Shown here in pieces: positions 6,459 to 10,037 of a stretch of 10,037 nt of DNA. Positions within the stretch are counted from its first letter, which is position 1, and each line of letters opens with the position of its first letter. A program made the position numbers and the translations under genes. The notes beneath the pieces are model-generated. The model saw only the letters and a list, made by a program, of their open reading frames with translations. It did no database searches and was not told the DNA's origin. The stretch is from Bacteroidota bacterium (GTDB lineage: Bacteria; Bacteroidota; Bacteroidia; Flavobacteriales; Flavobacteriaceae), in NCBI GenBank assembly GCA_015767395.1, contig JADWMI010000005.1, positions 1 through 10,037 of the forward strand, read 5' to 3'.

Positions 6459-6478
6459 ATTACAAATGCAAAGTTAAT
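6459..6478. promoter_or_regulatory. Candidate fur promoter -7 element within an imperfect dyad (possible operator)
   Basis: On the - strand 6476-6469 reads TAACTTTG, matching TAnnTTTG, 26 bases before the ATG at 6442. The same spot lies in a 20-base dyad of the form ATTA-N4-TGCA-N4-TAAT centred between 6468 and 6469. A Fur-type dimer bound here would cover the predicted transcription start. I see no good -33 TTG at normal spacing, and the dyad is not a match to the classic Fur box, so this is tentative. Confidence 0.35.
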
Positions 6479-6538
6479 TTTAATTTTTTAATTAAGGCTT
6501 GCAATGTTTAAATTTATTAACCTTTTATTGTGAATAAA

Positions 6539-8758
6539 TTAATGTTTATAAATTCTATCTACAGTTTTAATACCTTTTACTTTTTTAATACTATCGCTTA
6601 ATTTTTGAAGTTGTAAATTATTTTTAATGGTCACCGAAATTTTTCCTTCAAAAATGCCATCATTACCTGAAATATTAATTCCTTGAATATTTACATTCAT
6701 GTTTTTAGAAATAACTTCAGTAATTTCATTTACAAGACCTACATGGTCCTCTCCAAAAATTTTAAGTATTGCCATGAATTCTTGTTTTGACGAGTCAATC
6801 CATTTAGCACTTAGTATTCTATAGGCGTAATTTGCTTGTAAACTAATAGCGTTAGGGCAATCTTTCTTATGTACTTTAATACCATCATTTATAGTAATGA
6901 AACCAAAAACTTTATCACCTGGGATTGGATTGCAACATTGAGAAATTTTATAATCTAAACGTTCTTCTTCTTTTCCAAAAACCAATAAATCATAATTTAC
7001 ACTTACCTCTTCTTTGTTTAAATTAAAAGGATCCTTTGTACTTTTCTTGATCCTTCTTTTAAAGAAATTAACAAATGAATTATTCCGTTGGCTAATAAAT
7101 TCCTTTAGTAAAACATTGTCTATAGAGCCATTTCCCATTTTGTAAAACAAGTCTAGACTTGTTCTAAGTTTAAAATAAACGACCAATTCATTGATTATTT
7201 TATCATCGAAATTAATTTTTAAATGACGTAGTTTTCTAGATAAGATTTCTTTTCCTTCTTCAGCAATTTTCTTTTGATCTTCTTTGAGTGCATTTTTTAT
7301 TCGAGTTCGAGCCCTTGCTGTCACAACAAAATCTAACCAGCCAATATTTGGTTTTTGATTTTTTGCGGTTATTATTTCAACCTGGTCACCACTCACTAAA
7401 ACATGGCTAATAGGTTTTAATTTACCATTAATTTTAGCGCCTCTGCAATTCATCCCAACTTGTGTGTGAATGGCAAAAGCAAAATCTAGCGCTGTAGCAT
7501 TTTTAGGCAATGCCTTTAAGTCGCCATTTGGCGTAAATACAAATATTTCTTTTGAATATAGATTTAGTTTAAAGTCTTCAACAAAATCTATAGCATTGCT
7601 ATCTGAATTTTCTAAAGATTCTTTTATTTTATTTAACCAATCGTCTAAGCCGCTTTCACCTTCATTTTTGTTTTTATATCTGTAATGTGCAGCATACCCC
7701 TTTTCGGCAATTTCATCCATTCTATCTGAACGAATCTGGACTTCAACCCACTTCCCTAAAGGTCCCATTACTGTGATGTGAAGTGATTCGTAACCAGTTG
7801 ATTTTGGTTGAGAGATCCAATCACGTAATCTGCTTGGGTTAGGTCTAAAGTGATCTGTTACAATTGAATATATTTTCCAAGCGTCAAACTTTTCTTGTTT
7901 TACAGTAGATTTATAAATTATTCGAATGGCAAATTTGTCGTAAATTTCATGATATGTAACACCCTGGCTGAGCATCTTTTTACGAATAGAATAGATCGAT
8001 TTCCTTCTTCCTTTTATGGTGTATTTAAAATTTTCAGCATCTAAAGATTCTTCTATAATGTTAGAAAAAGTATCAATGTATTTTTTTTGCTCTTCTTTAC
8101 TTTGTGTAATCTTCTCTTCAATATCATTGTAAACTTCTGGTTCAGTATATTTTAGCCCTAAATTTTCAAGTTCAGATTTTATATTGTATAGTCCTAGCCT
8201 ATGCGCTAATGGCGCATAAATGAACAAGGTTTCAGAAGCGATTTTAATTTGTTTGTCATGAGGCATTGCAGCTAACGTAATCATATTGTGATACCTGTCT
8301 GCAATTTTTATTAATATTACACGAACATCGTCATTTAATGTGAGTAACATTTTTCTGAAATTTTCAGCCTGAATAGATGCGTTCTGATCTTTATTTAAAT
8401 GTGAGATTTTAGTCAGGCCACTTACAATTCGAGCAACATTTTCACCAAATAAACGCTCAATATCTTCAACTGTATAATCCGTATCTTCAACAACATCATG
8501 TAATAAAGCTGCAACAATAGAAGTGGTGTCAAGTCCAATTTCGTATGCAACAATTTTAGCAACCGCTATTGGATGAAAAATATATGGTTCACCTGTTTTT
8601 CGACGTTGTTTGCTGTGTGCCTCAAGCGCAACATCAAATGCTTTTCTAATTTCTTTTTTGTCTGAATTAGTAAAGGTTTGATATGCCCCTTTGAGCAAAT
8701 CTTTATAACGACGCGCAATTTCTTTGTTTTCTTCTTCTATGTTTAAGTCGTATGTCAT
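6539..8758 (-). CDS. Bifunctional (p)ppGpp synthetase/hydrolase, RelA/SpoT family
   Basis: The full-length 739-residue long RSH enzyme makes and degrades the alarmone (p)ppGpp. Domains in order: HD hydrolase (about 35-200) with RRKTGEPYIFHP (52-63), HDVVEDT (87-93) and Asp154 in the ADRYHN segment; synthetase (about 240-365) with GRRKSIYSIRKK, YDKFAIRII (273-281), GYESLH (322-327) and catalytic-type Glu339 in EVQIR; TGS (about 403-465, EIFVFTPNGDL); a zinc-finger-type region with Cys608, Cys609, His630 and Cys634; and a C-terminal ACT domain (about 659-739). Both active sites keep their signature residues, so it should be two-way, as expected where it is the only long RSH. ATG start at 8758. 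It follows the M48 protease gene by 44 bases and precedes fur by 96, so it may be read with the protease. Family naming varies (rel, relA, spoT), so no symbol is given. Confidence 0.96.
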   Translation of the reverse strand: MTYDLNIEEENKEIARRYKDLLKGAYQTFTNSDKKEIRKAFDVALEAHSKQRRKTGEPYIFHPIAVAKIVAYEIGLDTTSIVAALLHDVVEDTDYTVEDIERLFGENVARIVSGLTKISHLNKDQNASIQAENFRKMLLTLNDDVRVILIKIADRYHNMITLAAMPHDKQIKIASETLFIYAPLAHRLGLYNIKSELENLGLKYTEPEVYNDIEEKITQSKEEQKKYIDTFSNIIEESLDAENFKYTIKGRRKSIYSIRKKMLSQGVTYHEIYDKFAIRIIYKSTVKQEKFDAWKIYSIVTDHFRPNPSRLRDWISQPKSTGYESLHITVMGPLGKWVEVQIRSDRMDEIAEKGYAAHYRYKNKNEGESGLDDWLNKIKESLENSDSNAIDFVEDFKLNLYSKEIFVFTPNGDLKALPKNATALDFAFAIHTQVGMNCRGAKINGKLKPISHVLVSGDQVEIITAKNQKPNIGWLDFVVTARARTRIKNALKEDQKKIAEEGKEILSRKLRHLKINFDDKIINELVVYFKLRTSLDLFYKMGNGSIDNVLLKEFISQRNNSFVNFFKRRIKKSTKDPFNLNKEEVSVNYDLLVFGKEEERLDYKISQCCNPIPGDKVFGFITINDGIKVHKKDCPNAISLQANYAYRILSAKWIDSSKQEFMAILKIFGEDHVGLVNEITEVISKNMNVNIQGINISGNDGIFEGKISVTIKNNLQLQKLSDSIKKVKGIKTVDRIYKH

Positions 8759-8802
8759 TGCTTAAAAATACTATTAATTATGAATTAAACAATTGATATA
8801 TG

Positions 8803-10035
8803 CTATTTTTTTAAGTTTATGATTCTTTGTAATAGCGAAGGGTGGGAGTAATGAATCCTAACATAAATATTAGAAGGTGTTAAGTTACTCAGGCTGTTTT
8901 TTGATAATTTTTTTAATGCTGTAATTAAAGGCTCGGCAGAAAAATTATTTTTAGCATAATCATCTGCTTCGTATTCAAATTTTCTTGATAAAATATTCAT
9001 TAACAAACTGGTAATTTCTGAAATAGGACTATATAAAATTCCAAATGCGATTAATCCAATATGAAAACTTGCGGTTTCCACACCCAATGCTTGAGACAAG
9101 GTGATATTACCTACCATTAAGGATAAGATGTAAAATGTAATTCCAGTTAAAAGCGTAGAGAGTATTAAGTTATAAATGATATGCTTTTTTTTGTAATGCC
9201 CTACTTCATGGGCTAAAACAGCCACAATTTCTTCCGTTTCTAAATCATTGATCAACGTATCAAATAGTGTTATTCTTTTTTGAGACCCAAAACCTGAAAA
9301 ATAGGCGTTGGCCTTTGTTGATCGTTTTGAACCATCAATCACAAAAATATTATCGAGCTTAAATCCTATTTTTTTTGCAAAAGTCTCAATAGCAATTTTT
9401 AGTTCACCATCTTCTAATGGTGTCTGTTTATTAAATAAGGGAACAATTAATTTGGAATAAAAAAGATTCATGAAAACACTAAAAAAAGTAATTAACGCCC
9501 AGGTGTATATCCAAAAAGAGGTTGTTGTTATTTGGTAGAACCAAGTAATTAAAGCTAAAATCCCACCACCTAATAAAGCCAACATCAACCAACTTTTTAA
9601 CTTATCAAGCACAAACGTTTTTTTTGTGGTTTTGTTGAAACCAAATTTTTCTTCAATTACAAATGTTTTGTAGTATGAAAACGGTAAAGACAAAATATCA
9701 CTGGCAAACATGATGATTCCAAAGAAAATTAGGGTTGTTAATATTGTATTAGATGAAATGCTTTTAGCAATTTCATCAACAATAGCAAAACCATCCATAA
9801 AAAAAAACAATACGGTCGCAACAATAGATAGTGTGCTTATAAACATGGAAAATTTATAATTTTCCTTTTTATAGGCTTGAGATTTAATGTATTCCTCTTC
9901 ATTATAAATACCCTCTAATTCAGTTGGGATTTTATCATTAAAGTGTTTGGCATTTACAGCATCAATTATGGTGTCAAATAAAAATTTAATAATTAGGATA
10001 CCTATTAATATATAAAATATTGCTTCTGGAGTCAT
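8803..10035 (-). CDS. M48-family membrane metalloprotease (Ste24/CAAX-protease type)
   Basis: An integral membrane zinc protease of 410 residues, the usual size for this family. Hydrophobic segments at about 5-20, 64-83, 98-115, 148-168, 174-192, 288-308 and 325-345 suggest roughly seven membrane passes. The zinc site is complete: HEVGH (276-280), with the third ligand Glu354 and Asp358 in the EYEAD segment. The C-terminal YSHPSLLQRI (396-405) is the conserved Ser-x-His-Pro-type ending of the family. Eukaryotic relatives trim prenylated CAAX proteins; bacteria lack that pathway in general, so a role in membrane protein turnover or stress is more likely. ATG at 10035, two bases from the window edge; the N-terminus looks complete. 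The gene lies 44 bases upstream of the RelA/SpoT gene on the same strand and could share a transcript. Its own promoter is outside the window. Confidence 0.93.
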   Translation of the reverse strand: MTPEAIFYILIGILIIKFLFDTIIDAVNAKHFNDKIPTELEGIYNEEEYIKSQAYKKENYKFSMFISTLSIVATVLFFFMDGFAIVDEIAKSISSNTILTTLIFFGIIMFASDILSLPFSYYKTFVIEEKFGFNKTTKKTFVLDKLKSWLMLALLGGGILALITWFYQITTTSFWIYTWALITFFSVFMNLFYSKLIVPLFNKQTPLEDGELKIAIETFAKKIGFKLDNIFVIDGSKRSTKANAYFSGFGSQKRITLFDTLINDLETEEIVAVLAHEVGHYKKKHIIYNLILSTLLTGITFYILSLMVGNITLSQALGVETASFHIGLIAFGILYSPISEITSLLMNILSRKFEYEADDYAKNNFSAEPLITALKKLSKNSLSNLTPSNIYVRIHYSHPSLLQRIINLKK

Positions 10036-10037
10036 TG

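Noticed and set aside
6480..6538. TTAATTAAAAAATTAA-type hairpin between RelA/SpoT and fur as a terminator.
   Set aside because: Made only of A-T pairs in AT-rich DNA, so expected by chance; no G-C core.
1..10037. Search for a defence system, toxin-antitoxin pair, mobile element or CRISPR-like array.
   Set aside because: All large genes are core housekeeping or envelope families, no periodic repeats are visible, and nothing indicates recent transfer.

Overview
The window looks like an ordinary core-genome stretch from a member of the Bacteroidetes, most likely a marine-type Flavobacteriaceae. The basis is AT-rich DNA, BshC (bacillithiol), a long OstA/LptA-like protein, a Fur protein without Cys-x-x-Cys, a single two-activity RelA/SpoT enzyme, a lipoprotein with acidic residues just after its lipid cysteine, and sequences resembling the Bacteroidetes -7 element TAnnTTTG upstream of two genes. 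I see no insertion sequence, phage gene, CRISPR array, tRNA or rRNA.

Layout. The left edge (1-582, + strand) is the C-terminal third of bshC. Everything else reads on the - strand. A two-gene unit (1445 down to 579) encodes a small lipoprotein with a duplicated Cys/His motif and an unrecognised 139-residue soluble protein; it converges on bshC with the stop codons overlapping. The 395-base gap 1446-1840 holds a perfect hairpin and a possible 37-residue basic peptide. Next come a class III aminotransferase and an exported OstA-family protein (3046-1841 and 4604-3060), both apparently starting at TTG and only 13 bases apart. A textbook terminator (4672-4700) separates them from the upstream genes.

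The right half runs, in transcription order, M48 metalloprotease (10035-8803), RelA/SpoT (8758-6539), fur (6442-5981) and purA (5977-4706). fur and purA are separated by 3 bases and are almost certainly cotranscribed, ending at the terminator. The neighbourhood groups purine synthesis, its likely alarmone antagonist and a metal-responsive repressor; envelope functions (OstA, membrane protease, lipoprotein) are interspersed.

I did not find a convincing new multi-gene system. The items most worth a second look are the duplicated Cys/His lipoprotein with its partner gene, the 37-residue ORF with its hairpin, and the fur-purA arrangement.
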